Origin: Nonomuraea solani
Lineage (GTDB): Bacteria > Actinomycetota > Actinomycetes > Streptosporangiales > Streptosporangiaceae
NCBI RefSeq assembly: GCF_900108335.1
Contig: NZ_FNVT01000020.1
Location: 62,001-126,000, forward strand
Reading direction: 5' to 3'
Length of the DNA stretch: 64,000 nucleotides
Made by a program: the position numbers and the translations under genes. The notes under the pieces were generated by a model. That model did not search any database and was not told the origin of the DNA. It saw nothing but the letters and a program-made list of their open reading frames with translations. Positions 48,599-57,043 of this stretch are shown here, in pieces (position 1 is the first letter of the stretch; every line of letters begins with the position of its first letter).

Positions 48599-49129
48599 TC
48601 ACCCGTAGTCGTCAGGGAAGAAGCCCTCATCCTTCTCGTCGGGGACCGTGGGCGCATACTGCTGCAGCGTGCCGTCCCGCAGCATCCACACCCGAAAGTA
48701 CGCCTCCTGCTGATCCATCAGGAACACCTGGACGGCGCTTGGGCATCGCCAGGCGATGCACTGGACCCGATCAAGAACCGCGGGCAGATCAGCGTTATTG
48801 AGCGCCCCGGCCCACACGGTGCACTCGGGGGACTTCCCGCCACCCCACTGCAAATCCTGGCCGGTCGTCTCGCTCAGGAACCCGCATCCTCCTCCTGGCC
48901 GGTCCCGCAGCGGAGCCTCGGTCCGCAACCATTCGCTCAACGCCTCAACGTTGGGCCCGTCCATCACATCAACCGACACCATGAGGTTCGTCACCCAGCT
49001 CACCAGGCGATTATCGGGCACGCTCTCAAACCTCGCGGCCGAGATCGTCAACCAGCCGTCACCGATTTCTCCGGGCCCGTTCAACCTCACCCTCGACGAC
49101 CGCAAACGCCAAGAGGCCTGAGCGTTCAT
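48599..49129 (-). CDS. Hypothetical protein
   Basis: 176 residues from ATG 49129; a shorter start at 48982 (126 residues) is also possible. The best-formed part is VDVMDGPNVEALSEWLRTEA, then PECTVWAGALNNADLPAVLD, RCPSAVQVFLMDQQEAYFRV and WMLRDGTLQQYAPTVPDE, which has the look of a conserved immunity-like or effector-associated small protein, but I do not recognise the family. No signal peptide or membrane segment. Neither start has a strong ribosome site. Confidence 0.5.
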   Translation of the reverse strand: MNAQASWRLRSSRVRLNGPGEIGDGWLTISAARFESVPDNRLVSWVTNLMVSVDVMDGPNVEALSEWLRTEAPLRDRPGGGCGFLSETTGQDLQWGGGKSPECTVWAGALNNADLPAVLDRVQCIAWRCPSAVQVFLMDQQEAYFRVWMLRDGTLQQYAPTVPDEKDEGFFPDDYG

Positions 49130-49206
49130 CTGGGCACGCGTCGCCCAAGGCGAACCCCGCTCCGCGCCGCAACCCATCGAGGCCCGGCAGCCATTCAAGA
49201 AGCTCC

Positions 49207-49350
49207 TCATCCACCCGGCCGCCCCTGACCTCCGGCGAAGACCCAGTGGCCCTCCGTCTGGAGCCGGTCATTGAACACGTCGATCGCAGCGTCCTGGTCC
49301 GGGGTGGCGAGGGTGGCCTGGGCGTGGATCACGGAAATCAGGTACTGCAT
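49207..49350 (-). pseudogene. N-terminal fragment of a YCII-family gene
   Basis: From ATG 49350, with AGGAGAT 8 bases upstream, 47 residues read MQYLISVIHAQATLATPDQD then AAIDVFNDRLQTEGHWVFAG before a stop at 49207. This is the well-conserved opening of YCII/DGPF proteins, usually 110-130 residues, so more than half is missing. The ribosome site is intact, so a short product may still be made. Confidence 0.65.
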
Positions 49351-49473
49351 CTGAAGATCATCTCCTGTGATGTGAAGACAGCCCCGGATTTCGTGGCGGG
49401 CGTCGGACGGCTCGGGCGCGAGGGCGACCTCGTCGGGCCCGCGAGCTGGTGATCAAGCGGCCGGCACGCCCTC

Positions 49474-50523
49474 TCAGCGGTCGCACAGCGCGGCGACGAA
49501 GGCGTCGATCAGGTGTTGCCGGTTCTTGGGCACGCCGGTGGTGTAGACGGTGGCGGCGCGCCCGGCCCGGTCCCGGCCGCTGAACACCGCGGCCCCCGGC
49601 ATGTCGCCGGCGGCGAAGTAGGCGTAGCCGCAGCTCGTGTTCATCCGGACCACGCCGTAGCCGTAGCGGGCGTCGGCGGGCCAGCCTTCCTGCCCGACCT
49701 TCACCGGCCGGATCATCAGCTCGCCCAGCGGGGCCTTACGCCAGAACCGGTTGAGGTCTTCGGGCGTGGAGACCAGGCCGCCGCCGGCCCCGAACGCGTA
49801 CGTGGGCAGTTGATCGGTCAGGTCCACCTCGCCGCCCTGCGGACGGCCGGGGTGCACGCCGTAGCTGCGGGCGTGCGGGCCGCGGATGCCGTGGTCGCCC
49901 TTGGCCGGCCAGTACGTGTCCCGCATCCCGTACGGCCTGAGGATCAGGTCCCGGCTCGCCAGGCGGAAGTCCTTGCCGGTCACCTCGGTCACGATCATGC
50001 CGAGGACCAGGTAGTTGGTGTTGGCGTAGGAGAACGAGCCGCGCGCGGCAGGCTTGAGCGTCAGGGCCACCTTCAGGAAGTCCGGGAAGGGCTCCTTCCA
50101 CTCGATCGCGCCGAGATATTCGGGCAGGCCACTGGTCTGCTGCAGCAACATCCTGACGGTGATCTTCCGGCCGTCGATCCCGGCGCCGTCGCCGGTGCCG
50201 CGCAGCACCCCGGGCAGGTAACGTTCCACGCTGGCGTTCAGGTCGATCTTCTTCTGGCCGGCCAGCCGCAGCACGGTGGCGGCGATGATCGGCTTGCTCC
50301 CGCTGGCGATCCTGAACCGGCCCTCGGGTCCGATCATCGGCTTCCCGGTGCCGCGCTCGGCGGTGCCGGAGCGCCGGGTCACCGTCGCGCCGCCCGGGCT
50401 CCGCACATGGCTCAGCGCGCCCGCCATACCGTCCTCGGTGGTGAGCACATCAAGGCTGGACTGCGGGTTGGCAGGGGCGAACGCAAGGGAACCCGCGACG
50501 GCGGCGGCGAGCACTTTCATCAT
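49474..50523 (-). CDS. Secreted serine hydrolase of the beta-lactamase/D-alanyl-D-alanine carboxypeptidase class
   Basis: 349 residues. The signal peptide covers about residues 1-21 (MMKVLAAAVAGSLAFAPA). Active-site motifs of the class C fold are SGSK in FRIASGSKPIIAATVLRL (about residue 76) and YANTNYLVLGM (YxN). The third motif (KTG/HxG) is replaced by GDMPGAAVFSG. Other landmarks are LLQQTSGLPEYLG and GAGGGLVSTPEDLNRFW. Probably acts on cell-wall or small ester/amide substrates outside the cell; beta-lactam hydrolysis is not implied. Start at 50523 or the adjacent ATG 50520. Confidence 0.88.
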   Translation of the reverse strand: MMKVLAAAVAGSLAFAPANPQSSLDVLTTEDGMAGALSHVRSPGGATVTRRSGTAERGTGKPMIGPEGRFRIASGSKPIIAATVLRLAGQKKIDLNASVERYLPGVLRGTGDGAGIDGRKITVRMLLQQTSGLPEYLGAIEWKEPFPDFLKVALTLKPAARGSFSYANTNYLVLGMIVTEVTGKDFRLASRDLILRPYGMRDTYWPAKGDHGIRGPHARSYGVHPGRPQGGEVDLTDQLPTYAFGAGGGLVSTPEDLNRFWRKAPLGELMIRPVKVGQEGWPADARYGYGVVRMNTSCGYAYFAAGDMPGAAVFSGRDRAGRAATVYTTGVPKNRQHLIDAFVAALCDR

Positions 50524-50626
50524 GCGTCCAATCTCGCGGGAGGATCGTTCAAGATCAGTCACGCCTGCACGCCTGTCGAGGTGGGGCGTTCCCTACCGCC
50601 CGGCGAAAACGCGTTGCCGTAGAGGC

Positions 50627-50649
50627 GCGCAAAACGTAAGGTTTTGCGC
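50627..50649. promoter_or_regulatory. Perfect 9-bp-arm operator overlapping the MFS promoter
   Basis: GCGCAAAAC (50627-50635), spacer GTAAG, GTTTTGCGC (50641-50649), ending 2 bases before the GTG at 50652. A TAAGGT -10-like hexamer sits across the centre (50637-50642). Bound repressor would block transcription start directly. No regulator gene is adjacent. Confidence 0.6.
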
Positions 50650-50651
50650 TC

Positions 50652-51878
50652 GTGATCACAGTGGTGGAGAAAGTCCTGCCTGCCCGGCTGGGGACGGGAT
50701 TCCGATGGTTGCTGGCGTCGAGCTGGCTGACGAATCTCGGTGACGGGGTCGCGGCCGCGGCGGGCCCGCTGCTGATCGCGACGCTGACCCGCGATCCGCT
50801 CATGATCTCGCTGTCGGCCCTGGTGAGCTGGGCGCCGCCGCTGCTGTTCGGCCTGTACGCGGGCGTGCTGTCGGACCGGTACGACCGGCGCAGGATCGTG
50901 CTCATCGCGAACGCGGTCCGGGCCGTGGTCCTGGCGGCCCTCGTCGCCCTCACGATGACCGGCACCGTGACCGTGGCGACGGCGCTGGTGGCGCTCACGC
51001 TCCGGTCCATCGCCGAGGTGTTCGCCGACAACGCCACGGCCACGCTGACCCCCATGATGGTCGCCAAGGACGATCTCGTCATCGCCAACGCCCGCCTGGG
51101 CACGGGCTTCATCACGCTCAACCAGCTCGCCGGCCCGCCGATCGGCGCCGCGCTGTTCGGCCTCGGCTTGACCTGGCCGTTCGCGAGCCAACTGCTCCTG
51201 GTGCTGGCCGGAATCATCCTGGTCTCCCGGATCACGCTGCCACCGCACGGCCGCCAGGCCGGCGACCCCAGGCCCGGCACCGTACGGGAACTGATCGCCG
51301 GCTTCAGATGGACCCTCCGGCATGCGGCGGTCCGCACGCTCGCGCTCACCATCCTGATCTTCAACTTCACGTTCGGCGCGGCCTGGTCGGTGCTCGTCCT
51401 CTACACCCAGGAGCAGCTCGGCCTCGGCGCCCTGGGCTTCGGCCTGATGACCACCATCGGCGGGATCGGCGGCCTGATCGGCACCGGCCTGTACGGGGCC
51501 ATCACCCGCAGGGTGAGCCTCGGCGCCCTGATGCGGATCGGGCTCATCCTCGAGACGTTCACCCACCTGGGCCTGGCCCTGACGCACTCGCCGTGGGTGG
51601 CCGGGGGCATCTTCCTGGTCTTCGGCGCGCACGCGTTCATCTGGGGCACGACCTCGGTCACCGTCCGCCAGCGCGCGGTCCCGCGCGAGCTGCAGGGCCG
51701 GGTGGGCAGCGTCAACACCGTCTGCGTCTATGCCGGGCTGGTGGTCGGCTCGTTGATCGGCGGTGTCCTGGCCACCCGTTTCGGTGTCGCGGCGCCCTTC
51801 TGGTTCGCCTTCGCCGGTTCGGCGGTGTTCGTGGTGCTGTTGTGGCGCCAGCTCATGCACATCGCCCACGACGACTGA
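50652..51878 (+). CDS. MFS transporter (12-TM, MFS_3-like)
   Basis: 408 residues with about 12 membrane helices. Opening WLLASSWLTNLGDGVAAAAG, motif A region AGVLSDRYDRRRIVLIANAV, then LTLRSIAEVFADNATATLTP and QLAGPPIGAALFGLGLTWPF, and in the second half FGLMTTIGGIGGLIGTGLYG. This matches the enterobactin-exporter-like MFS group common in actinomycetes. GTG start at 50652, leaderless-looking. Substrate unknown; likely efflux of a small lipophilic compound, controlled at the 23-bp inverted repeat upstream. Confidence 0.9.
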   Translation: MITVVEKVLPARLGTGFRWLLASSWLTNLGDGVAAAAGPLLIATLTRDPLMISLSALVSWAPPLLFGLYAGVLSDRYDRRRIVLIANAVRAVVLAALVALTMTGTVTVATALVALTLRSIAEVFADNATATLTPMMVAKDDLVIANARLGTGFITLNQLAGPPIGAALFGLGLTWPFASQLLLVLAGIILVSRITLPPHGRQAGDPRPGTVRELIAGFRWTLRHAAVRTLALTILIFNFTFGAAWSVLVLYTQEQLGLGALGFGLMTTIGGIGGLIGTGLYGAITRRVSLGALMRIGLILETFTHLGLALTHSPWVAGGIFLVFGAHAFIWGTTSVTVRQRAVPRELQGRVGSVNTVCVYAGLVVGSLIGGVLATRFGVAAPFWFAFAGSAVFVVLLWRQLMHIAHDD

Positions 51879-51903
51879 GGGGTGTACCTGACACCCGCGG
51901 GCG

Positions 51904-53157
51904 CTACCTGCCCGGCAACGCCCGTCCCGGCCGGCCGGCCGGAGTGCTCACGACGGTCGTGTAGGCGCGCAGCTCCGGCCACCCCCAGGCGATCGCCGCC
52001 ACGGTCACCGTGACGAGCAGCCCGCCGGCGCCGATCACCAGCCGGGGGTCCAGGACCGAGGCGGCGGCTCCGTGCAGCAGGCTCGCGAGGTGCGGCCCGC
52101 CGAAGAGGACGACGGTGAGCGATCCCTGGATGCGGCCGCGCATGGCGTCGGGGGTGTGCGCCTGGGTGATGGAGTTGCGGAAGGTGCTGAGCACGAAGTT
52201 GACCGCGCCGCCGAGGACGAGCGCCGTCAGCGCCACCCACAGCTGCGCGGCCAGCCCGAGGAGCACGAGGGTGCCGCCCCACGCCGCGGCGGCCCCCGCC
52301 ATGAGCGCGCCGTGGCGCCGGGCGCGGGTGAACGTGCCCGACACCAGCCCGGTGGTGAAGACCCCGGCCGGATAGGCGGCGTACAGCAGCCCCAGCTCCA
52401 GGCCACCCCCCGCAGGACCGCCGTAGGTGTGCTGGGCGAGCTCGGGGAACAGGGCGACCGGCATGCCGAAGACCATCGCCGCGAGGTCCACCAGGATCAC
52501 CGCCACCAGCAGCCGGCTGCCCAGCAGGTACCGGCCGGGGTGCCGCGCGGCCGGTCCAGGGGCGGGCGGCAGCGGTGGCAGCTTGGCGACCGCCCACACG
52601 ACGGCCGACAGGGCGACGGCGTCCAGCAGGTACAGCGTGCCGAGCCCGGCCACCGGGATCAGGGCGCCGGCCAGGACGGGCCCGAGGATCGACCCGGCGT
52701 AGCGGGTGAGCGAGCTCAGGCTGTTGGCCGCCGGCAGGAGCTCGACGGGGACCAGGCGGGGCACGGCGGCGCCCATCGTGGTCATGATCGCTCCCAGGGA
52801 CACGCCCTGGCAGGCGACCAGCACCATCAGCACGGGTACGGACTCTCCGCCCAGCACGTTCTGCACCCACAAGGCCGCGTACGTGAACGCGAGAGCGCCA
52901 TGGGCGGCCAGCAGCACTTTGCGCCGGTCCATGACATCGGCCAGGGCGCCGGCCCGTAACGCCGCCACCACCAGTGCGACGAACGACACCGCCCCCGCCA
53001 CGCCCACGGCCGCCGAGGAGCCGGTCACCGTGAACAACTGCGTCGGCACGGCGACCACGCTGAACGAACCGCCCACCGCGCAGACCGCCGACGCCGCCCA
53101 CAGCCGCCGGAAGGCGGGGATGGCCAGCGGGCGGCGATCGATCACGAGAGACCTCAC
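51904..53157 (-). CDS. MFS transporter coupled to a MerR-PP2C regulator
   Basis: 417 residues, about 12 membrane helices. Opens LVIDRRPLAIPAFRRLWAAS, then GAVSFVALVVAALRAGALAD with MDRRKVLLAAHG (motif A), NSLSSLTRYAGSILGPVLAG, and DAMRGRIQGSLTVVLFGGPH. Similar in type to the neighbouring MFS gene at 50.7 kb but on the other strand. The GTG at 53157 overlaps the stop of the MerR-PP2C gene (GTGA), so the two are translated together. This makes it the likely target or partner of that regulator. Confidence 0.88.
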   Translation of the reverse strand: MRSLVIDRRPLAIPAFRRLWAASAVCAVGGSFSVVAVPTQLFTVTGSSAAVGVAGAVSFVALVVAALRAGALADVMDRRKVLLAAHGALAFTYAALWVQNVLGGESVPVLMVLVACQGVSLGAIMTTMGAAVPRLVPVELLPAANSLSSLTRYAGSILGPVLAGALIPVAGLGTLYLLDAVALSAVVWAVAKLPPLPPAPGPAARHPGRYLLGSRLLVAVILVDLAAMVFGMPVALFPELAQHTYGGPAGGGLELGLLYAAYPAGVFTTGLVSGTFTRARRHGALMAGAAAAWGGTLVLLGLAAQLWVALTALVLGGAVNFVLSTFRNSITQAHTPDAMRGRIQGSLTVVLFGGPHLASLLHGAAASVLDPRLVIGAGGLLVTVTVAAIAWGWPELRAYTTVVSTPAGRPGRALPGR

Positions 53158-54248
53158 CGCTCGGCGCCCGGTGTCTCCAGGCTCACCACGTCGGCGACGA
53201 CGCAGGCGATGTTGTCGGGGGCGCCGGCGGCGTAGGCCCGCGCGACCAGTTCGTCGAGCACCTGCTGGGGCGCGCCGGGCCCGGTCAGCACGTCGCGCAG
53301 CGATCCGGCCGGCACGACGGTGGACAGCCCGTCGGAGCACAGCAGGTAGCGGTCACCGGCCGCGGCCTCGTGCAGGGACAGGTGCGGCTCGGCGCCGCCC
53401 GTGCCGGTCAGTGCCTGGGCGAGCAGGGCGCGCCGCGGATGTGAGGCCGCCTCCTCCGCGGTCAGCCGGCCCTCGTCGACCAGCATCTGGACGTAGGTGT
53501 GGTCGTGGGTGATCTGGAACAGCTCGCCATCGCGTACGAGGTAGGCCCGCGTGTCGCCGATGTGCACCAGCGCCAGTCGCGAGCCCGACCACAGCAGCGC
53601 CGTCAACGTGGTGACCGCCTCACCGTCCGGCGCCGACGCGGCGATCTCCCCGATGGCCCGGTCGGCCGCACCGACCGCGTCGGCGAGGGCGCCGAGCAGG
53701 TCTTCGGCGGGGACGGCCAGGGTCTCCAGCGGTTTGAGCGCGTCGACGGCCGCCGCGCTCGCCAGGTCTCCGGCCGGCCCGCGCACCCCGTCGGCCACCG
53801 CCAGCAGCCGGGGTCCGGCGTAGGCGGTGTCCTCGTTGCTCGTCCGCCTCAGCCCCGACTCCGACCGGGCGGCGTAACGGATTCCGAGTATGGTCGCCGT
53901 CTCTTCCACGGTGCTCCCTCTTCCCGACAGATAGTCGACGAGGAAGGTGGCCAGCTCTCCGCGGGCGGCGGTCTCGGCCTGTACCTGCTCCCAGTAGGCG
54001 GTGATCTCCGCGGCGGCGGCGCTCATGGGCAGGTCGCACACTCGCCGGATCCGCGCCAGCGGCATTCCCAGCCGCCGTAGCCAGGCGATCAGCCGGGCCC
54101 GTTCGAGCTGGCCGGGGTCGTAGAACCGGTATCCGGACTCGCCGTCGACCGCGGCCGGCCGCAGCAGGCCGAGCTCGTCGTAGAGCCGCAGGGCCTTGGG
54201 CGACAGCCGCGCCGCCCGGGCGAACGCCCCGATCGTCAGCAGCCGCAC
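53154..54248 (-). CDS. MerR DNA-binding domain fused to a PP2C serine/threonine phosphatase
   Basis: 364 residues. A MerR domain spans about 1-75 (LLTIGAFARAARLSPKALRL, then LGLLRPAAVDGESGYRFYDP), a helix covers about 75-115, and a full PP2C phosphatase covers about 125-360: SESGLRRTSNEDTAYAGPRL and LLAVADGVRG (metal Asp; the usual DGMGG is DGVRG), HIGDTRAYLVRDGELFQITH, LLCSDGLSTVV and APDNIACVV with the last metal Asp. Fusing a one-component transcription factor to a phosphatase is unusual and suggests phosphorylation-dependent gene control. The second GTG (54248) has better spacing from GAGGAGG than the first (54251). An MFS gene follows with a 4-base overlap. Confidence 0.88.
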   Translation of the reverse strand: MRLLTIGAFARAARLSPKALRLYDELGLLRPAAVDGESGYRFYDPGQLERARLIAWLRRLGMPLARIRRVCDLPMSAAAAEITAYWEQVQAETAARGELATFLVDYLSGRGSTVEETATILGIRYAARSESGLRRTSNEDTAYAGPRLLAVADGVRGPAGDLASAAAVDALKPLETLAVPAEDLLGALADAVGAADRAIGEIAASAPDGEAVTTLTALLWSGSRLALVHIGDTRAYLVRDGELFQITHDHTYVQMLVDEGRLTAEEAASHPRRALLAQALTGTGGAEPHLSLHEAAAGDRYLLCSDGLSTVVPAGSLRDVLTGPGAPQQVLDELVARAYAAGAPDNIACVVADVVSLETPGAER

Positions 54249-54345
54249 CACGTCCTCCTCGTCCCGGCCACCGTGGCCGGTGCCGACGATGTTGCGGCTT
54301 CACCCAGGGGGAAGGTCAACACCTCGGCCCGGCGGAGCGGGCGCG

Positions 54346-54888
54346 CTACGATCGGCCGCCGAACTGCCAGTTGTGCACCTCGATGGCGGCGTACCGGTCC
54401 TCGGTCAGGATGGTGCGGGCCGCGCCGGGGCCGGGTGCGCGCAGTAGCGCCGCGGTGCCCACCCAGGTGGTGCCGTCGTCGGACAGCAGCGGCCCGTAGG
54501 CGATCAGTTCGCCGGGCGGTACGGCGAGGTCGGCGGCCTGGCCGGTGCCGTGGCCGAGCACCAGGTAGCGGTTGCCGCCCTCCGCGCCGCCGGGAAAGTC
54601 CCACATGGTGCGCCCCAGCGTGTTGCGCCACCGCCGTAGCAGCACGTCCCGGTAGACGCCGGCCTGGTAGTTGGGCTCGTCGAAGGCGAACGCGCGGGCG
54701 GCGGCGGGGCCGGGCAGGTCGGCGATGTGCACGCTGCCGGTGGGGGTGTCGCCGTCGTCGGCCATGGTGGGGCCGCGGGCGATCAGCTCTTTGGCGTAGC
54801 GGTCCATGTAGGACCAGTGCTCTTCCAGCAGTTCGTCACGTAACGCCAAGGAGCCGGGCCGGTCGCGGTGGTAGCAGAAGAACTCCAT
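54346..54888 (-). CDS. Double YCII-domain protein
   Basis: 180 residues with two YCII-like halves. Half 1: MEFFCYHRDRPGSLALRDEL, EEHWSYMDRYAKELIARGPT and VHIADLPGPAAARAFAFDEP. Half 2 begins near residue 105 (NRYLVLGHGTGQAADLAVPP), then LIAYGPLLSDDGTTWVGTAA and LTEDRYAAIEVHNWQFGGR. This is longer than single YCII proteins and probably binds or acts on a small aromatic or chlorinated compound; members occur in aromatic-degradation clusters. It lies 4 bases from the epoxide hydrolase gene on the same strand. Confidence 0.82.
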   Translation of the reverse strand: MEFFCYHRDRPGSLALRDELLEEHWSYMDRYAKELIARGPTMADDGDTPTGSVHIADLPGPAAARAFAFDEPNYQAGVYRDVLLRRWRNTLGRTMWDFPGGAEGGNRYLVLGHGTGQAADLAVPPGELIAYGPLLSDDGTTWVGTAALLRAPGPGAARTILTEDRYAAIEVHNWQFGGRS

Positions 54889-54892
54889 CGGC

Positions 54893-56023
54893 CTAGCTTC
54901 GCACCTGACGGAAGAACGCGCGGACGTCGGCGACCAGCAGGTCGGGTGCCTCCATCGCGGCGAAGTGGCCGCCCCGGTCGAACTCCGACCAGTGGATCAC
55001 GTTGTGCTCGCGTTCGGCGACGCGGCGGATCCCGGCGTCGCCCGGGAAGACCGCCACCCCGGTGGGGACGTCGGACTTCTCGACGGGCTGCCCCCAGTCG
55101 GCCGCGCCCTCCTTGTAGAGGCGGGCGGAGGATCCGGCGGTGCCGGTGAGCCAGTAGATGGTGACGTCGGTGAGCAACTGGTCGCGATCCACGGCCTGTT
55201 CGGGCAGGTCGTGGGCGGGGTCGGTCCACTCCTTGAACTTCTCCGCGATCCAGGCCAACTGACCGGCGGGGGAGTCGTGCAGGCCGAAGGCCAGCGTCTG
55301 CGGCCGGGTCGACTGGATCATGGCGTAGCCCGAGCGGTCGTGGTCGCCGTAGAGGGCCAGCCGGGCCTGTTCGGTCTCGGTGAGGCCCTCCATCTCGGCG
55401 GGTTCGAAGGTGGGGAAGCCCAGGGCGCCGTTGACGTGGACGCCGACGACGTGATCCGGGGCGACGCGGCCGAGGTCGGGCGAGACGAGCGAGCCGGTGT
55501 CGCCTCCCTGGGCGCCGTACCGGTCGTAGCCGAGGCGGCTCATCAGCTCGGCCCAGGCGCGGGCCACCCTGCGCAGGTTCCAGCCGGTCTCGCGGGTGGG
55601 GCCGGAGAACCCGAAGCCGGGCAGGGAGGGCGCGACCACGTGGAAGGCGTCGGCCGGGTCGCCGCCGTGGGCGCGGGGGTCGGTGAGCGGGCCGATGATC
55701 TTCATGAACTCGGCGATCGAGCCGGGCCAGCCGTGGGTGACGATCAGCGGGAGCGCGTCCGGCTCGGGTGAGCGTACGTGCAGGAAATGGATGTTCTGGC
55801 CGTCGATCTCGGTGGTGAACTGCGGGTATGCGTTGAGCGCGGCCTCCTGCCGGCGCCAGTCGTAGGTGGTCCGCCAGTATTCGGCCAGCTCCTTGGCGTA
55901 CGAGGTCGGCACGCCGTAGGACCAGCCGACGCCGGGCAGCTCGTCCGGCCAGCGGGTACGGGCCAGGCGGTCGCGGAGATCGTCCAGGTCGGCCTGCGGG
56001 ATGTCGATGCGGAACGGGTTCAT
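54893..56023 (-). CDS. Epoxide hydrolase (EHN-type alpha/beta hydrolase)
   Basis: 376 residues. The N-terminal epoxide-hydrolase cap domain (EHN) covers about 1-110 (FRIDIPQADLDDLRDRLART). The alpha/beta hydrolase core follows: oxyanion turn LIVTHGWPGSIAEFM, nucleophile Asp in YGAQGGDTGSLVSPDLG (about residue 175) and catalytic His in FDRGGHFAAMEAP (about 353). It opens epoxides to diols in the cytoplasm. It is the first gene of a two-gene unit with the YCII gene and is divergent from a WYL-type regulator across three TAGGAC boxes, so induction by an epoxide or its precursor is plausible. Confidence 0.93.
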   Translation of the reverse strand: MNPFRIDIPQADLDDLRDRLARTRWPDELPGVGWSYGVPTSYAKELAEYWRTTYDWRRQEAALNAYPQFTTEIDGQNIHFLHVRSPEPDALPLIVTHGWPGSIAEFMKIIGPLTDPRAHGGDPADAFHVVAPSLPGFGFSGPTRETGWNLRRVARAWAELMSRLGYDRYGAQGGDTGSLVSPDLGRVAPDHVVGVHVNGALGFPTFEPAEMEGLTETEQARLALYGDHDRSGYAMIQSTRPQTLAFGLHDSPAGQLAWIAEKFKEWTDPAHDLPEQAVDRDQLLTDVTIYWLTGTAGSSARLYKEGAADWGQPVEKSDVPTGVAVFPGDAGIRRVAEREHNVIHWSEFDRGGHFAAMEAPDLLVADVRAFFRQVRS

Positions 56024-56034
56024 GTCTCCGACGT

Positions 56035-56064
56035 TAGGACCCGGTTAGGACAGATCCGGTCCTA
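56035..56064. promoter_or_regulatory. TAGGAC operator set between epoxide hydrolase and WYL regulator
   Basis: TAGGAC occurs at 56035-56040 and 56046-56051 and inverted as GTCCTA at 56059-56064. The last two form a perfect 6-bp-arm palindrome with a 7-bp centre. TAGGAT at 56063-56068 could be the regulator's -10 element. Confidence 0.65.
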
Positions 56065-56077
56065 GGATGCGTACAGA

Positions 56078-57043
56078 ATGGACATCATGCTGGAAACCTC
56101 CGCGCGGCTCCTGCGCCTGCTGTCCCTCCTGCAGACCCGGCGCGACTGGTCCGGCGCGGAGCTGGCGGAGCGGCTCGGCATCACGACGCGGACCGTGCGG
56201 CGGGACGTGGACCGGCTGCGGGAGCTGGGCTATCCCGTGCACGCCACGCCCGGCGCGCCGGGTTACCGGCTGGGCGCCGGGTCCGATCTGCCGCCGTTGC
56301 TGCTCGACGACGACGAGGCGGTCGCGGTCGCGGTGGGGCTGCGGACGGCCGCCGGGGGCACCGTCGCCGGGATCGAGGAGACGTCGGTACGGGCGCTGGC
56401 CAAGCTGGAACAGGTGCTGCCGGCGCGGCTGCGGCAGCGGGTGCACGCGCTGCAGTCGATGACGGTGCCCATGACGGGGGCGGCGGCGCCGGTGGATCCC
56501 GGGGTGCTGACCGTGATCGCCACGGCCTGCCGCGATCATGAGGGGCTGCGGTTCGACTACCGGGCGCACGACGGCCGGGAGAGCCGCCGTGCGGCCGAGC
56601 CGCATCGGCTCGTGCATTCGGGGCGCCGCTGGTATCTGGTGGGCTGGGACCTCGGTCAGGGGGATTGGCGGACGTACCGGGTCGATCGGCTGAGCCTGAA
56701 GACGCCGAACGGGCCGCGCTTCGTCCCCCGCGACCCGCCCGACGACGACCTCGCCGCTTATACCTCGCGGGCGATCTCCAGCGCTCCGTACCGTTTTCGG
56801 GCGCGTCTGATCATGCACGCCCCGGCGGAGGTCGTGGCGGGGCGGATGCCGCCGACGATGGGGACGGTGGAGCCCGTCGACGCGCGGACGTGCGTCCTGC
56901 TGTGCGGCGCGAACACCCTCGACGAGATCGTCGTGTGGGTGGCTCTCATGGACATCGGGTTCGAGGTCCGCGAGCCGCCGGAGCTGGCCGAGCGGGTCGG
57001 CGTCCTGGCCGATCGTCTTCGTGCGGCGTTCAGCCGAGGATGA
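56078..57043 (+). CDS. YafY/WYL-family transcriptional regulator
   Basis: 321 residues. The N-terminal winged helix is ETSARLLRLLSLLQTRRDWS then ELAERLGITTRTVRRDVDRL. The central WYL domain holds VHSGRRWYLVGWDLGQGDWR with RTYRVDRLS. The C-terminal WCX extension is about residues 240-318 (FRARLIMHAPAEVVAGRMPP, NTLDEIVVWVALMDIGFEV). WYL domains bind nucleic acid or small nucleotides and control stress or defence genes. ATG at 56078 follows TAGGAT by 9 bases, so it is probably leaderless. Divergent from epoxide hydrolase with a shared operator; overlaps the next convergent gene by 14 bases. Confidence 0.92.
   Translation: MDIMLETSARLLRLLSLLQTRRDWSGAELAERLGITTRTVRRDVDRLRELGYPVHATPGAPGYRLGAGSDLPPLLLDDDEAVAVAVGLRTAAGGTVAGIEETSVRALAKLEQVLPARLRQRVHALQSMTVPMTGAAAPVDPGVLTVIATACRDHEGLRFDYRAHDGRESRRAAEPHRLVHSGRRWYLVGWDLGQGDWRTYRVDRLSLKTPNGPRFVPRDPPDDDLAAYTSRAISSAPYRFRARLIMHAPAEVVAGRMPPTMGTVEPVDARTCVLLCGANTLDEIVVWVALMDIGFEVREPPELAERVGVLADRLRAAFSRG

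Noticed and set aside
49474..50523. Calling the serine hydrolase a beta-lactamase
   Set aside because: SxxK and YxN are present but the third motif is unusual, and the family has many non-lactamase members.
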